Positions 18,948 to 28,726 of a stretch of DNA of 64,000 nt are shown in pieces. The notes under the pieces are model-generated. The model saw only the letters and a list, made by a program, of their open reading frames with translations, was not told where the DNA came from and made no database searches. Position 1 is the stretch's first letter, and every line of letters starts with the position of its first letter. Origin of the DNA: Deinococcus multiflagellatus (GTDB lineage: Bacteria; Deinococcota; Deinococci; Deinococcales; Deinococcaceae); NCBI RefSeq assembly GCF_020166415.1, contig NZ_JAIQXV010000006.1, positions 1-64,000 of the forward strand. Direction: 5' to 3'. The position numbers and the translations under genes were made by a program.

Positions 18948-19550
18948 GGTGAACCTCCTGGAGAAGATGCGGCCTCGACAACATGCGGCGCGCGCCAGAA
19001 CAGGCTGTGCCAGTGGCCCAAAAGGCGTGCAGGTTGTAAGGGCACTTTCCATGATAGACGCGACCACACCGCCCTCAGATGAGGTGCCCACCTTCTTTCT
19101 GCAAGGTGCAGGTGGGTGGGCGCTGCAGGGCGGCCTGGTGTTAAGAAATGCGCCCTGGGCCGCGCAGGTAAGGCCCTTGGAACTGACTGGAACATGAGGA
19201 ATCTTGACCTTTCTTCATTAGAAAGCTGATGGGGAGGCTGGTCCGGTGCGGGAAGTCACCTGCCGTCCTGTATCCGTCGGGGCGTCCGCCTTTTCACCGG
19301 TGAACCTGCAGCCAGATATGCCCACCACAACAGCACCAGACGCCAGCCGCCGAACGGGCACTGATGTCCAGACCGCCCCCATGTCAGGCCCAAGCGCGGC
19401 TTCTGCACCCCACCCCCCTGCCGGGGGCATGCGGCTGTGGGGCGGGATCAGGGGTGGAATCTGTCAGAGTAAACCTGACCTTTGGTGTCTGTTTCTCCCC
19501 GCCCCACGCCCGGCGGCTTCCCGTGATGGAGCCTCGTTGCCTGCCCTGCC
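18948..19550. other. Intergenic region between subtilase copy 2 and the GGDEF gene
   Basis: 603 bp. It should hold divergent promoters for the subtilase (minus) and the diguanylate cyclase (plus). No coding frame, riboswitch or strong repeat was recognised. Confidence 0.4.
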
Positions 19551-20669
19551 TTGAACGCCTTGCTGCACAGTCTATTTGTCAACCTGAGCGTGCTGATCAC
19601 GTTCTCGTTTGTGCTCAGCCTGACCTACCGGCGCTGGCCGCCTCCACCGGGTCTGCGCCTGCCTGCCCTGCGCCTGGGCCTGACGGTCCTGACCACCATG
19701 GCGCTCTACCTGATGGCCAGCGCCGAGCCTTCGGGCACCCGCATTGATCTGGGGCTGGTGCCCATTGCCATCATGACGCTGCGCTACGGCGGCTGGCTGG
19801 GGGTCCTGTGCGGGCTGCCGGCCGCGCTGCTTCCCCTGGCCGGGCACGCCAGCGACGCGCTGATCAGCGTGTTAAACCTGCTGGCGGTGGCGGGCCTGGC
19901 CCATTCGCTGCGCTGGACCCTGAACATGGAAGACGCGCAGGGCTCGCTGCGCCGCTACGGCTGGGCAGGCAGCCTGGTGTTTTTGCCCAATGAATTGCCG
20001 CTGTGGCTGCTGGGCGACAGCGAAACCCTGCTGCGGGTGTACCTGCCGGCCCTGGCCTTCAATGTGCTGGGGTTCTGGGCCGTGGCGGTGATGATCACCA
20101 GCCGGGTGGCCCTGCTGCAAAGCACCGACCAGTTCCGGTTGCAGGCGCTGCAAGACGCCCTGTGCGGCCTGCCCAACCGGCGCCAGTTCGAGCAGGATCT
20201 GCCCCTGACAGCCCCGGGGGACGCCCTGCTGCTGATTGACCTGGACCATTTCAAGCGCGTGAACGACGAGTTCGGGCACCCGGTGGGCGACGAGGTGCTG
20301 GCCGCCGTGGGCCGGGTGCTGGCCGACACCCTGCGCAGCCGTGACCGCGCCTACCGCTACGGCGGCGAGGAATTCGCCGTGATTCTGCGCCGCGTGCCCG
20401 CCGAGCAACTGCCCCAGGTGGCCCAGCGCCTGCGCGAGGCGGTGGGGGGGCTGCGCTTTGCCGCGCCCCTGGACGGCATCACCGTGTCCATTGGGGGGGC
20501 CTCGTTTGGCCCGTGGTCCAGCACCCGCACGCTGTGGCAGGCCGACGAAGCGCTGTACCGGGTCAAGCAGTCGGGGCGCAACGGCGTGCGGATTGCGGCC
20601 CCCAGCGCTGCCCTGCCCGACAGCGGCCCGCTGCAGGCCCTGCTGGAGCAGCCCCCCACGGTGCGGTAG
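19551..20669 (+). CDS. Membrane diguanylate cyclase (5TM-LYT-like sensor + GGDEF)
   Basis: 372 aa from a TTG start; no better start is in frame, and the first membrane segment begins immediately. The N-terminal 190 residues contain five or six hydrophobic segments resembling a 5TM-LYT sensor. The GGDEF domain has IDLDHFKRVNDEFGHPVGDE and the active site RYGGEEF, with an RxxD inhibitory site (RSRD) five residues before it. It should make cyclic di-GMP from GTP and be product-inhibited. It belongs to a local group of cyclic-di-GMP enzymes on both strands. Confidence 0.9.
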   Translation: MNALLHSLFVNLSVLITFSFVLSLTYRRWPPPPGLRLPALRLGLTVLTTMALYLMASAEPSGTRIDLGLVPIAIMTLRYGGWLGVLCGLPAALLPLAGHASDALISVLNLLAVAGLAHSLRWTLNMEDAQGSLRRYGWAGSLVFLPNELPLWLLGDSETLLRVYLPALAFNVLGFWAVAVMITSRVALLQSTDQFRLQALQDALCGLPNRRQFEQDLPLTAPGDALLLIDLDHFKRVNDEFGHPVGDEVLAAVGRVLADTLRSRDRAYRYGGEEFAVILRRVPAEQLPQVAQRLREAVGGLRFAAPLDGITVSIGGASFGPWSSTRTLWQADEALYRVKQSGRNGVRIAAPSAALPDSGPLQALLEQPPTVR

Positions 20670-20988
20670 GCCGCCCGGTCCCCCCTGACGGGCGGTGCCC
20701 TTGCCTAAAGCCCGGTGCTCATGGTCCTCACCCAGTCGAGCTTGGGGCGCGGCACCATAGCGCTGGTTGTTCCCCTTTTCACAGTTCTCTTCTGCGAGTC
20801 TTCGTCTGTAGCGTGCCCTGTCCGTCGTCTTCTGCGGAGGGTCCGGCGCTCTCAAGAGGCCCCTGACCCTTCTTTCCGTTTTGCTTCCCTCGCCGCGCGC
20901 CCGCTGTGCCGGGTGCGGCCAAAGGACGGTGTCTTCTTTCCGTGCTTCGCCCGTTGCCTGCCCCTGCGGCGCCCTGGCCCGCACGCCC
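20670..20988. other. Intergenic region before the CHASE4-EAL gene
   Basis: 319 bp. I see no gene, no clear promoter and no strong hairpin, so the two flanking signalling genes may or may not be co-transcribed. Confidence 0.4.
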
Positions 20989-23274
20989 ATGACCAGCCCT
21001 GTGCCGCCGCTGACCCCGCCGCGCAGTCCCCAGTCGCTGCGCCTGCAGATTCTGGCGCTGCTGCTGGCCCTGTTCGTGCCGCTGGGGGTCAGCGCCCTGC
21101 TGGTGATTCCCGAACTGATGAAAGCCCGCTTCTGGGCCATTGAACGCGCGCAACTGGAACAGGCCGCGCAGATTGCCCAGGCCAACCTGCTGGCTGAGCA
21201 AGACCGGGTGGGGCTGTTCGTGCTGAATTTCAGCCTCTGGAGCGAAACCTTTGACTACGCGGCCGGGCGCAACCCCGGGTATCTGGCGGCCAATCTGGTG
21301 CCCGGCACGTTCAAGGGCGGGCGGGTGGACTACTGGGGTATAGAAGCCCCGGACGGCCGCCTGCTGTCGGCGGCCACCTTGCGGGCCGAGCGGGTGGCGC
21401 CGGCCACAGCCACCCTTGAGGCGCTGTTTGCCCAGTTGCCGCGCCCCTTGCCGCCCCAGGGGGCCAGCGGCGTGGTGGCGCTGGACGGCCGGCCGCTGGT
21501 GGTCGCCGCGCGGGTGATCACCCGTGACGACGGCCAGGGGCGCGGCGGCGTGATGCTGCTGGCCCGCGAACTGACCCCCGCTGTGCTCAGCCACCTGATG
21601 TACGGGCAGCGGGCCTTTGGCGTGCGCCTGAGCCGCGACGCCCCCCTGACCCCAGACACCCGCTTTGGCCCTGACGAAAGCACCGAGCGACTGCCACTGC
21701 GCGCGCCCAGCGGCCCGGCGCAACTGGCCCTGGAGGTGCGCCAGACCCGGGCGGTCTCGCAGGCGGGCGCCGCCACCACGCAGCAGCTGCGCCTCGCCGT
21801 GATTCTGGCGGGCCTGCTGACCGGCGCGGGGCTGCTGTGGTTTCTGAACCGCCGCGTGCTGCGGGTGCTCGAAGGCTACAAGCGGGACGTGCAGCGCATC
21901 GCCCAGGACCCCGCCCACCGCCTGGACAGCCGCGACCGCACCGAACTGGGGCTGCTGGCCGGCACCATCAATGACCTGCTGGACCACCTGCAGACCCGTG
22001 AAGCGCAGCTGCGCCAGCGCGCTCAGCACGATGAACTCACGGGCGCCTATACCCTGGCTGGGCTGCTGGAGCGCCTGGACGGCGACCAGACGGTGCGCAG
22101 CGCCCTGGTGGTGGAGGTGCCGCGCCTGCAGGAATGGACCGGGCTGTACGGCGAACATTTCGTGGACACCCTGATCGCGGCCCTGGCCGCCCGCATGCGC
22201 GCCGCCGGCCCGCCGCACCTGAATGCCCGGCTGTCCACCAGCACCCTGGCCCTGGTCACCCGGGCCCCCGGCCAACTGGACCCGGCGGCGCTGCTGGAGC
22301 AGCTCGAACAGCCTTTCCGGCTGAGCGAGGGCGAGGTCATGGTGAAATTCACCGCCGGGTACGCCGAAGCCCCGGAGGGCCTGAGCGCCCAGATTCTGCT
22401 GCGCCACGCGGGCATTGCGCTGCAGCACGCCCTGGACCACCACGAGCACCTGGGGCTGTTTACCGAAACCTTGCTGCGGCGCAGCCAGGAAGCGCACCTG
22501 CTCGAAACGCAGCTGCCCGGCGCAGCGGCGCGCGGCGAACTGTTCGTGGCCTACCAGCCGGTTATTGAGGTGAACACCGGGGCCTGGGTGACCCTCGAAG
22601 CCCTGCTGCGCTGGACCCACCCGGTGTTTGGGCCAGTGTCGCCCGCCACCTTCGTGCCGATTGCCGAGCGCAGTGGGCAAATCTACGCGCTGGGCGACTG
22701 GGTGCTGCGCGCGGCGGTGCGCGAGGTGCTGCAGGCGCGCGCCCTGTGGCCGCAGGCGCGCGTGAACGTGAACGTCAGCCCCGCCCAGCTGCTGATGCCG
22801 GATTTCGCTGCGCGGGTGCTCGCCGCCCTGGACGCCCTGCAGGCACCGGCCGAACTGCTGACGGTGGAGGTCACGGAATCCACCGTCATGCAGAACGTGT
22901 CGCTGGCCTGCACCCACCTGCGCCGCCTGCGCGAAGCCGGGGTGCGCGTGGCCCTGGACGACTTTGGCAGCGGGCACTCCAGCCTGGGGGTGCTGACCGA
23001 ACTGCCGCTGGACGTGGTGAAACTGGACCGCTCCTTTCTGCGCGCCACCCTTACGGGCTCGCGGCAGGCGGCGCTGCTGCACGGCGCCATCCGCCTGGCG
23101 ACCGATCTGGGGCTGCGGGTGGTAGCCGAGGGCGTGGAAGATCAGGCCATGCTGGAGCGGCTGCGCGAACTGCAGTGCACCTATGCCCAGGGCTACCACA
23201 TCGCGCGGCCCCAGCCGCTGGCCACCCTGCTGGCGCTGCGCCCACCGGGCGCCGAGATCCAGCGTGAGTTTTGA
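20989..23274 (+). CDS. CHASE4-HAMP-degenerate GGDEF-EAL cyclic-di-GMP phosphodiesterase
   Basis: 761 aa from ATG 20989, just before the first membrane helix. The order is TM1 (about 17-40), a CHASE4-type periplasmic sensor (FVLNFSLWSETFDYAAGR), TM2 (about 260-280), HAMP, then a GGDEF-like region that lacks the GGDEF motif and is probably catalytically dead, then an EAL domain. The EAL residues look complete: LEALLRW, NVNVSPAQLL, VEVTEST, LDDFGSGHSSL, KLDRSFL and EGVED. It should hydrolyse cyclic di-GMP in response to an external cue, opposing the cyclase upstream. Confidence 0.92.
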   Translation: MTSPVPPLTPPRSPQSLRLQILALLLALFVPLGVSALLVIPELMKARFWAIERAQLEQAAQIAQANLLAEQDRVGLFVLNFSLWSETFDYAAGRNPGYLAANLVPGTFKGGRVDYWGIEAPDGRLLSAATLRAERVAPATATLEALFAQLPRPLPPQGASGVVALDGRPLVVAARVITRDDGQGRGGVMLLARELTPAVLSHLMYGQRAFGVRLSRDAPLTPDTRFGPDESTERLPLRAPSGPAQLALEVRQTRAVSQAGAATTQQLRLAVILAGLLTGAGLLWFLNRRVLRVLEGYKRDVQRIAQDPAHRLDSRDRTELGLLAGTINDLLDHLQTREAQLRQRAQHDELTGAYTLAGLLERLDGDQTVRSALVVEVPRLQEWTGLYGEHFVDTLIAALAARMRAAGPPHLNARLSTSTLALVTRAPGQLDPAALLEQLEQPFRLSEGEVMVKFTAGYAEAPEGLSAQILLRHAGIALQHALDHHEHLGLFTETLLRRSQEAHLLETQLPGAAARGELFVAYQPVIEVNTGAWVTLEALLRWTHPVFGPVSPATFVPIAERSGQIYALGDWVLRAAVREVLQARALWPQARVNVNVSPAQLLMPDFAARVLAALDALQAPAELLTVEVTESTVMQNVSLACTHLRRLREAGVRVALDDFGSGHSSLGVLTELPLDVVKLDRSFLRATLTGSRQAALLHGAIRLATDLGLRVVAEGVEDQAMLERLRELQCTYAQGYHIARPQPLATLLALRPPGAEIQREF

Positions 23275-23329
23275 GGACAGTGCTCAGGAGAGGAGGACCC
23301 TATGGACATCCTTCTGGACTGCCTGGGCT

Positions 23330-23460
23330 GCGCCGCAGAGAGAGAGGGGGGAAATGGATTCCCGGGAATTGAGCCCGGAAGGCGCCGCACGGGAGGCACA
23401 TCCACCTCTGTTCCGAATCTTCCGGATCAATGGTGCGGACAGTTTCAGCATTCTACAGAG
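23330..23460 (+). repeat. Dispersed repeat family 1, partial diverged copy D
   Basis: The central part (GATTCCCGGGAATTGAGCCC, the GGAAGGCGCCGC block, then ACATCCACCTCTGTTCCG) matches copy A at 45304-45466, but the hairpin arms are degraded and the 5' third is missing. It sits in a 484-bp gene-free interval (23275-23758) that also has a GC-rich palindrome, CCCCCTCGTGGGGGAGG, near 23495. Confidence 0.5.
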
Positions 23461-23758
23461 GACAGTCCGGCAAACACGCTGTTTTCTCCCCTCCCCCCTC
23501 GTGGGGGAGGTCGGGAGGGGGGCAGCGAGTCGAGCGTCCCAGACAACGTTTCTTCCATCGGCCCCTCGCCACACTTGAAAACTCTCCGTACCATTGCAGA
23601 CATAGACGGCAGTCCGGGTGACAGAGGTGGTCTCTCTGCCCCGGCGCCCCGCAGGCTGGCCCCCTCGCCCGGGCCCACTGGCCATGAACGTCCCCTGAGC
23701 CCCCCCTTGGGGGTGACCCTGAAAGAAAGCTGTGCGAATCAGGCCGTAAGCTGGGGGC

Positions 23759-24388
23759 ATGACCCAGGTGGTGCCGGCCTCCTCTTCTTCCGCCCACTAC
23801 AGGACGTCCAGCCTGTCTGACGCCTGCCCGGCCCTCCTGCACAACGACGAGCATTTGTACCGCCTGGGGCAGTCGCTGACGGTGCTGCACGCCCAGCAGG
23901 GGACGGGCGCCCGGGTGCGCATCCTGCTGCTGAAAGACGACCCCTTCAATCCTCTGGCGCTGCACGGCGACCGCCTGATGCGGCCCAGTGCCACCCTGGG
24001 CCTGAAGGCCGAGCTGCGCCACCAGCAGCACCTGCAGGCGCGCTGCGCGGCCCCGCTGGGCGCTGACCCCACACCGCTGGAATTGCTGGTGCGCGACAAC
24101 CAGGTGCTGGAAGTGCAGCTGGAATCGCTGGGGGACCCCGGCCGCATCAGCAGCGCCACCATGGCGCTGGCCGCCGCCATTGACAGCGCCGCCCGCGCCC
24201 CGGCCCCCAAGGCGGCGTCTGGGCTGGGGCGCCTGTTTCGCCGGGGCCAGGACGACGCCCCGCTGCACACCGACAAGGGCGCTGTCGGCCGCACGCTGCA
24301 GGAGCTGCGCGCGGCGGTGCAGGAACTGCGCGTGACCCCCTTTGCCACCCTCACGCTCGACTGGGACGACGTTCCAGATGTGGGCTGA
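23759..24388 (+). CDS. Hypothetical protein (209 aa)
   Basis: No family is recognised. The protein has no signal peptide or membrane segment. Residues 20-150 look like a mixed alpha/beta domain (LYRLGQSLTVLHAQ, ARVRILLLKDDPFNPLALHG, LELLVRDNQVLEVQLESLG). An Ala/Pro-rich linker follows, then GLGRLFRRGQ and a helical end, with an acidic terminus LDWDDVPDVG. ATG 23759 is the first start. Codon use is typical of the genome, which supports it being real. No partner is suggested by neighbours. Confidence 0.6.
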   Translation: MTQVVPASSSSAHYRTSSLSDACPALLHNDEHLYRLGQSLTVLHAQQGTGARVRILLLKDDPFNPLALHGDRLMRPSATLGLKAELRHQQHLQARCAAPLGADPTPLELLVRDNQVLEVQLESLGDPGRISSATMALAAAIDSAARAPAPKAASGLGRLFRRGQDDAPLHTDKGAVGRTLQELRAAVQELRVTPFATLTLDWDDVPDVG

Positions 24389-25047
24389 GGCCCAGCGAGG
24401 CGGCGCTGTTTTACATCCCTCCAAGCCAAGCTGTTGACTGAACGCCGCTCTGGTCACAGAACCCAGAGGCACCCTGGGGGCAATCACCCGAGTGGGCCTA
24501 GCAAAAAAAGTGGCGCGGACGGACTTTGAGCGGTTGACCAACGACCCCCCTTACCCCTCGCTGCTGCGCCGCTCTGCAAGTCCCACGAGGGGAGAGGGTC
24601 GAGACCCATCATCATCTTGGTGGCAACGGCTTTAAGGCCCGCTTTCGCGTCCAGAAGCCCCGTGCCCACGGTTGTGAAACCAGGGTCTGGATGGTCCTGA
24701 AGCCCGCTCTCGAAGGCGGCCGGACAGCGGCGGCCCTTGGACCAACCACCGAACGTCAGTCCGACGGTCTTGATGGGTGCGCGACCACCAGCCCTAGCAC
24801 ACCTGCATCCTTCACGCCGACGACTGAAAAGCCCCGCTGGTGGGCTGGATCAGGTCATTGCCCGGCACTGGCCGACCCTCTCAGGCCAAGAACTGGGCCA
24901 AGGGAGCCGGCTGAGGTGGGCTGGGCAGGGTGGGGAAGACCCTTCACCCCGCGATCCGCGAAGCCCTCTCTCCAAAACCGGCCGGTGCTTTCCCGAGCGG
25001 CCTCTCACGCTGTTTCCTTGACCAGCGCTGTGAGCCCCTCCCCCCTG
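24389..25047. other. Gene-free interval
   Basis: About 660 bp between the hypothetical gene and a terminator. A plus-strand frame at 24691-25185 exists but is compositionally unconvincing and crosses the terminator. No RNA gene or mobile element was recognised. Confidence 0.4.
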
Positions 25048-25079
25048 AGGAAGCTCCGCAAAACGTCACGGAGCTTCCT
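25048..25079 (-). terminator. Intrinsic-type terminator of the tyrosinase-vWA gene
   Basis: AGGAAGCTCCG and CGGAGCTTCCT form a perfect 11-bp stem with a 10-nt loop, 11 bp after the stop of the minus-strand gene. Symmetry would allow it to act in both directions. Confidence 0.75.
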
Positions 25080-25090
25080 TAGAAGCCAGT

Positions 25091-28000
25091 TCACCGCAAC
25101 GGAATCGTCAGCTTGTCTTCGGGGCGGCCGAAGGGGGTCACCACCAGCGACGGGTTGGTGTTGTTGGGGTCGTAGCGGGCGGTGATCTCGTAGGTGCCCT
25201 GGGCGTTCAGACTGGTCACGCGCTGCACCGTCACGCCCTTACTGCCTTCAAAGCGCAGCAGGGACTGGCGGTCGGGGCCCAGGGGGAGCCCCTCGGCGTT
25301 CAGCGGGGTGTAGCGCACCGTGGCGAGGCCGGGCCCCGTGTTGGGCGTTTGCACCCGCTCCACCTTGCTGGCCCTGGGGTCGGGCTTGGCATCCACCACC
25401 ACAGTGTGCTGGGCCTCGCGCTCGAAGCACAGCGTGCCCTGGCAGATGGTGAAGTAGGCGTGCAGGGTGTATTCGCCGTCAAAGCGGCTGACTTCGGGCG
25501 GCAGGGCCACCTCCCAGTAACGGTCGCCCGCGCTGGTGTCGCCGTCCTTGCCGTCGTCATTCAGGGGGAAGGTCAGGGTTTCAGTCTTTAGAAAGCCGCT
25601 GCTCTGCTTGGGGTTGGCGCGCAGGTCAGCCGTCTGGCGCACATTCAGCGTGTCGCCCTCGCGTTTGCCCACCTCCTGGCTGCCGGTGCGGGCCAGCACC
25701 TCGCTCTGGCTCTGTAGGGGCCGCGTGACCTCCACCCTGGCCGTGACCTTGTCGAAACCGCCCACCGGAATGTAGATCTCGGGAATGTGGAAGGTGGGGT
25801 GCAGCCGCTCTCCGGTGTAATTGGGGCTGATGTAGGTGTGGGGCCGCACCCGGGCGCTGCCGCTGGCGAGCGACTCGATAAAGAAGCGCTGGTCGGTGAT
25901 GGGGACATTGGGCGAGGTGACCGTCCGGGCCAGGATCGCCGCGCCGCCACCCGGGGACAGGGCGGCCACACTGCTGCCAGCGGCGCCCGTGGACTTGTAC
26001 GCCGCGCTGAACGCGCCGTGGGTGTGCGCGCCCCCCATGCCGGCGTGGCCCGGCATGCTTAGACCCACGCTGCCGGTGAGCACCTGACCGTCGCCCTTCA
26101 TCACGTCAAAGTCGCGCTCGCTGGTGGCCTGGGCGCCCAGGCAGCGCAGCAGGCTTTCATTGCCCTCCTTGCGCAGGTCGGTCACGATCAGCTTAGGGCC
26201 CCGCTCGGCGCAGGCCAGCTTGCTCAGCACATCGTCGTACGGCTGGCGCCCTTCGGCGGTGGTCGTGCTGCTCACGATCAGGTCGTAGCGCCCTTCGGCC
26301 AGGGCCGCTGCAAAGCGTTTAGGGTCTGAAACCCGCTCGACTGTGCCCAGGTGCCGCCCCAGTTTCGCCGCCAGCAGCGCCTGGTAATACGCGACGTCAT
26401 TGGCCCCGTGCATGAGGTTGAAGGTGAAATCCTCGTAATACAGCACACGGTTGCACGCACCGGGTTCACACAGCTGCGCGAGTTGCTGCCCCACGATGGC
26501 CGTGCCAATCGCCGGGGTTTTGAACGCCCCGGGCGCAAAGCCATTCAGGAACGAGCGCAGGGGCCGCACGGCGCGGGCGGTCCAGCGGCCATCGCGCTGC
26601 GTGCCGTAGGGCAATTTCACGCGCACGATGTGGTAGGTGGCCCCAAAGCGGCTTTCCACGTTGGCGTCATTCAGGTTCAGCGGCACGCCCGTGGGGGTGG
26701 TCACAGCCAGACGCAGGGCCCCCTTGGGCAGGTTCTGTTCCCAGGACAGCACGAACACCACTTCGGTGTCGCTGCTGGCCACATGCACGGTGGGGGCGCT
26801 GGCGTGGGCGCCGGCCCGCAGCACCCCAATGGGGTCTTTGCCCACGAAGGTGTCGAAGATATCCGCGAAGCACTCCACGAAATATTTGTTCAGGGTCAGC
26901 GGATCGGCGTCGGCCCGGTAGGCGCCGCCCTGCCGCTCGGCGAGGTCGCGCAGTTTCGGGCCGTCCAGACTGCCGGGGGTGCCAAAGCCCACGGCGCACA
27001 GGTGCGTGTCGCGCAGCTGGTTGGGGGCGCGGCCCTGGACCTCGGCAATCATGGGCGCGGTGTTCTCCACGCCGTCGGTCAGCAGCAAGATGGCCTTGTT
27101 GGGGTTGCTGCTGGCGTTCAGGGCCGTGACCGCCGCGCGCAGGCCCCCGCCGATGCTGGTGGCGCCGCCGGCATTCACGCTGGTCAGGGCTGTGTTCATG
27201 GCGGCCGGGGCACTGCTGGCGATGGTCAGGGGCAGTTCCGGGCTGGGGGCAGCAGCGGTGGAGAAACTGATCAGGCCCACGCGGTTGTTGGAACTGTCGC
27301 GCAGCAGGTCGGCAAACAGGCGGGCGGCGTTCTTGGCGCTGTTCAGGCGGTTGTCGCTGCCCGTGCCGTTGGGCAGGGTCATGCTGCCCGACTTGTCGAA
27401 CACGATCATCACGTCGGTGTCCTGAAAGGTCAGCAGTTCATCTTGCAAGTCGTTCACGAAGTTGTGAAAGCGGAAGAACATGGGGTCGCGCGGCGCGGTG
27501 GTCACGCACATGATGTCGCGGAAGTGCAGCGGACTGGTGGAGTCAAAGCAGGTGTTGCCCGGGGTTCCCCCCGCCTGCGCCATGGCCACATGCGTGTTGT
27601 TGTGCCACGGCACCAGGGAGCTGCCGTAATCCTCCAGCGTGGTGGTGGCCGGATTCAGGGTGCCGCCCGCTGCGGGCAGCCGGAAGTTGGCGGGCAGCGA
27701 GGTGCAGTTGGTGCAGGCCGCCAGATCCGGGCGCGTGGCGTGGCCCAGGGGCATGCTGGCGCTGGGCGAGGGCATCCAGGTTTGCAGAAACGGCCGCCCC
27801 TGCGACTGCCGGAAGAGGTTGTAGGCGTACAGAAACTGCCGGTGGAAGCCGAAAAAGCGGTTCCCATCGTTGGGAAAGCTACCCAGGCTGGGGTTGATGG
27901 TGGCGTCGAAGGTGCAGTGCCAGTTCAGGTGAACAGACAGGATGCTGAGCGGCGGGGTGGAGCCGCCGCAGCCCCAGGCAGGGATGGGCTCCAACACCCC

Positions 28001-28150
28001 GCCCAGCGAGGGCACCGGCTGGCCCAGATAGGCGGCCAGCGTGGCGGATTCCACCGCGTCGGCGGCGGCGTCCTGGCCGAGCAAGAGGGCGGCGCCCAGG
28101 CAGACCATACGGGCACCAGCAGGAGAGAGAACGCAGCGGCGCAGGGACAT
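25091..28150 (-). CDS. Secreted tyrosinase-like/von Willebrand A fusion protein
   Basis: 1019 aa from the ATG preceded by GGAGGT. A signal peptide (about 1-32) is followed by a tyrosinase-like domain to about residue 240. Candidate copper histidines are H74/H78 (HLNWHC), H103 (FGFHRQFLYAYN), H183/H187 (PWHNNTHVAM) and H229 (DPMFFRFHNFVNDL), in the usual order. A von Willebrand A domain starts at about 246 with an intact MIDAS (DVMIVFDKSGSM), and TDGVENT further on. The C-terminal half has beta-rich, partly repeated modules with paired cysteines (CQGTLCFE) and no recognised family. It should be exported. The fusion could be a copper oxidase or adhesin-like protein. Substrate is unknown. Confidence 0.8.
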   Translation of the reverse strand: MSLRRCVLSPAGARMVCLGAALLLGQDAAADAVESATLAAYLGQPVPSLGGVLEPIPAWGCGGSTPPLSILSVHLNWHCTFDATINPSLGSFPNDGNRFFGFHRQFLYAYNLFRQSQGRPFLQTWMPSPSASMPLGHATRPDLAACTNCTSLPANFRLPAAGGTLNPATTTLEDYGSSLVPWHNNTHVAMAQAGGTPGNTCFDSTSPLHFRDIMCVTTAPRDPMFFRFHNFVNDLQDELLTFQDTDVMIVFDKSGSMTLPNGTGSDNRLNSAKNAARLFADLLRDSSNNRVGLISFSTAAAPSPELPLTIASSAPAAMNTALTSVNAGGATSIGGGLRAAVTALNASSNPNKAILLLTDGVENTAPMIAEVQGRAPNQLRDTHLCAVGFGTPGSLDGPKLRDLAERQGGAYRADADPLTLNKYFVECFADIFDTFVGKDPIGVLRAGAHASAPTVHVASSDTEVVFVLSWEQNLPKGALRLAVTTPTGVPLNLNDANVESRFGATYHIVRVKLPYGTQRDGRWTARAVRPLRSFLNGFAPGAFKTPAIGTAIVGQQLAQLCEPGACNRVLYYEDFTFNLMHGANDVAYYQALLAAKLGRHLGTVERVSDPKRFAAALAEGRYDLIVSSTTTAEGRQPYDDVLSKLACAERGPKLIVTDLRKEGNESLLRCLGAQATSERDFDVMKGDGQVLTGSVGLSMPGHAGMGGAHTHGAFSAAYKSTGAAGSSVAALSPGGGAAILARTVTSPNVPITDQRFFIESLASGSARVRPHTYISPNYTGERLHPTFHIPEIYIPVGGFDKVTARVEVTRPLQSQSEVLARTGSQEVGKREGDTLNVRQTADLRANPKQSSGFLKTETLTFPLNDDGKDGDTSAGDRYWEVALPPEVSRFDGEYTLHAYFTICQGTLCFEREAQHTVVVDAKPDPRASKVERVQTPNTGPGLATVRYTPLNAEGLPLGPDRQSLLRFEGSKGVTVQRVTSLNAQGTYEITARYDPNNTNPSLVVTPFGRPEDKLTIPLR

Positions 28151-28338
28151 CTCAGTACCTCCGGGGGAACAGGGAAACGGGCCGCCAGAAGCGGCGCAGA
28201 GCAGGGCGACACGGACGCCGGAACCAGGAAAAAGAGCCGCAAGAGGACGGAAAGCGCACCTCGGCCGCACCCGGGGGCATCGGCGGACAGCGCCCGCTGC
28301 GGACTTTGGGGCAGCGGCCTGTTCGGTGGGGTGCCTCT

Positions 28339-28388
28339 GTGGATGCACCTCACAGCATCCACGTGCGCCGTGATCAGGCCGTGATCAG
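28339..28388. promoter_or_regulatory. Operator-like palindrome and tandem repeat upstream of the tyrosinase-vWA gene
   Basis: GTGGATGC and GCATCCAC form a perfect 8-bp inverted repeat (28339-28362). Just beyond it CCGTGATCAG occurs twice with an 11-bp period (28368-28377, 28379-28388), each containing the palindrome TGATCA. On the minus strand TTGACT (28392-28387) could be a -35 box. The rest of the 576-bp interval 28151-28726 shows nothing else recognisable. Confidence 0.45.
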
Positions 28389-28726
28389 TCAAGCCCTGTG
28401 AGGTCACGCTTTCCAGGGCGGGGAACAGTGACGGCACGTTCACCCTTGGGACCAGGCAGCGACCCTTTGCTGGCCCACATGCCGACCCTTCACCTCTGGG
28501 TGGTTTCAGCTTCTGTGGTCAAGATGGCCCGGTGGCCGATGGAATGCAGGCCACCTCTCAGCTGGCCCACCCGCAGCCCGCACAGCCGCCCCCTCTTTTT
28601 TGCCCAGCCATGTGCCCGGACCAGCAGCGCCTGGACGGTGCGCCGCCCCTCTTCACCGGGGCATGCTGGCCCTTGCCCGTCTTCCGGGCGCCGCCGCTGT
28701 CAGAATGGGCGCATGACTGCTGGCAG

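Noticed and set aside
20779..23199. Minus-strand frame of about 800 codons opposite the CHASE4-EAL gene
   Set aside because: Shadow of a GC-rich gene whose own domains are unmistakable; the composition is implausible for a protein.
24691..25185. Plus-strand ORF in the gene-free interval
   Set aside because: It crosses the perfect terminator hairpin and overlaps the 3' end of the tyrosinase-vWA gene; low-complexity composition.
26351..28384. Plus-strand frame opposite the tyrosinase-vWA gene
   Set aside because: Shadow frame; it lacks domains and runs through the neighbour's promoter region.
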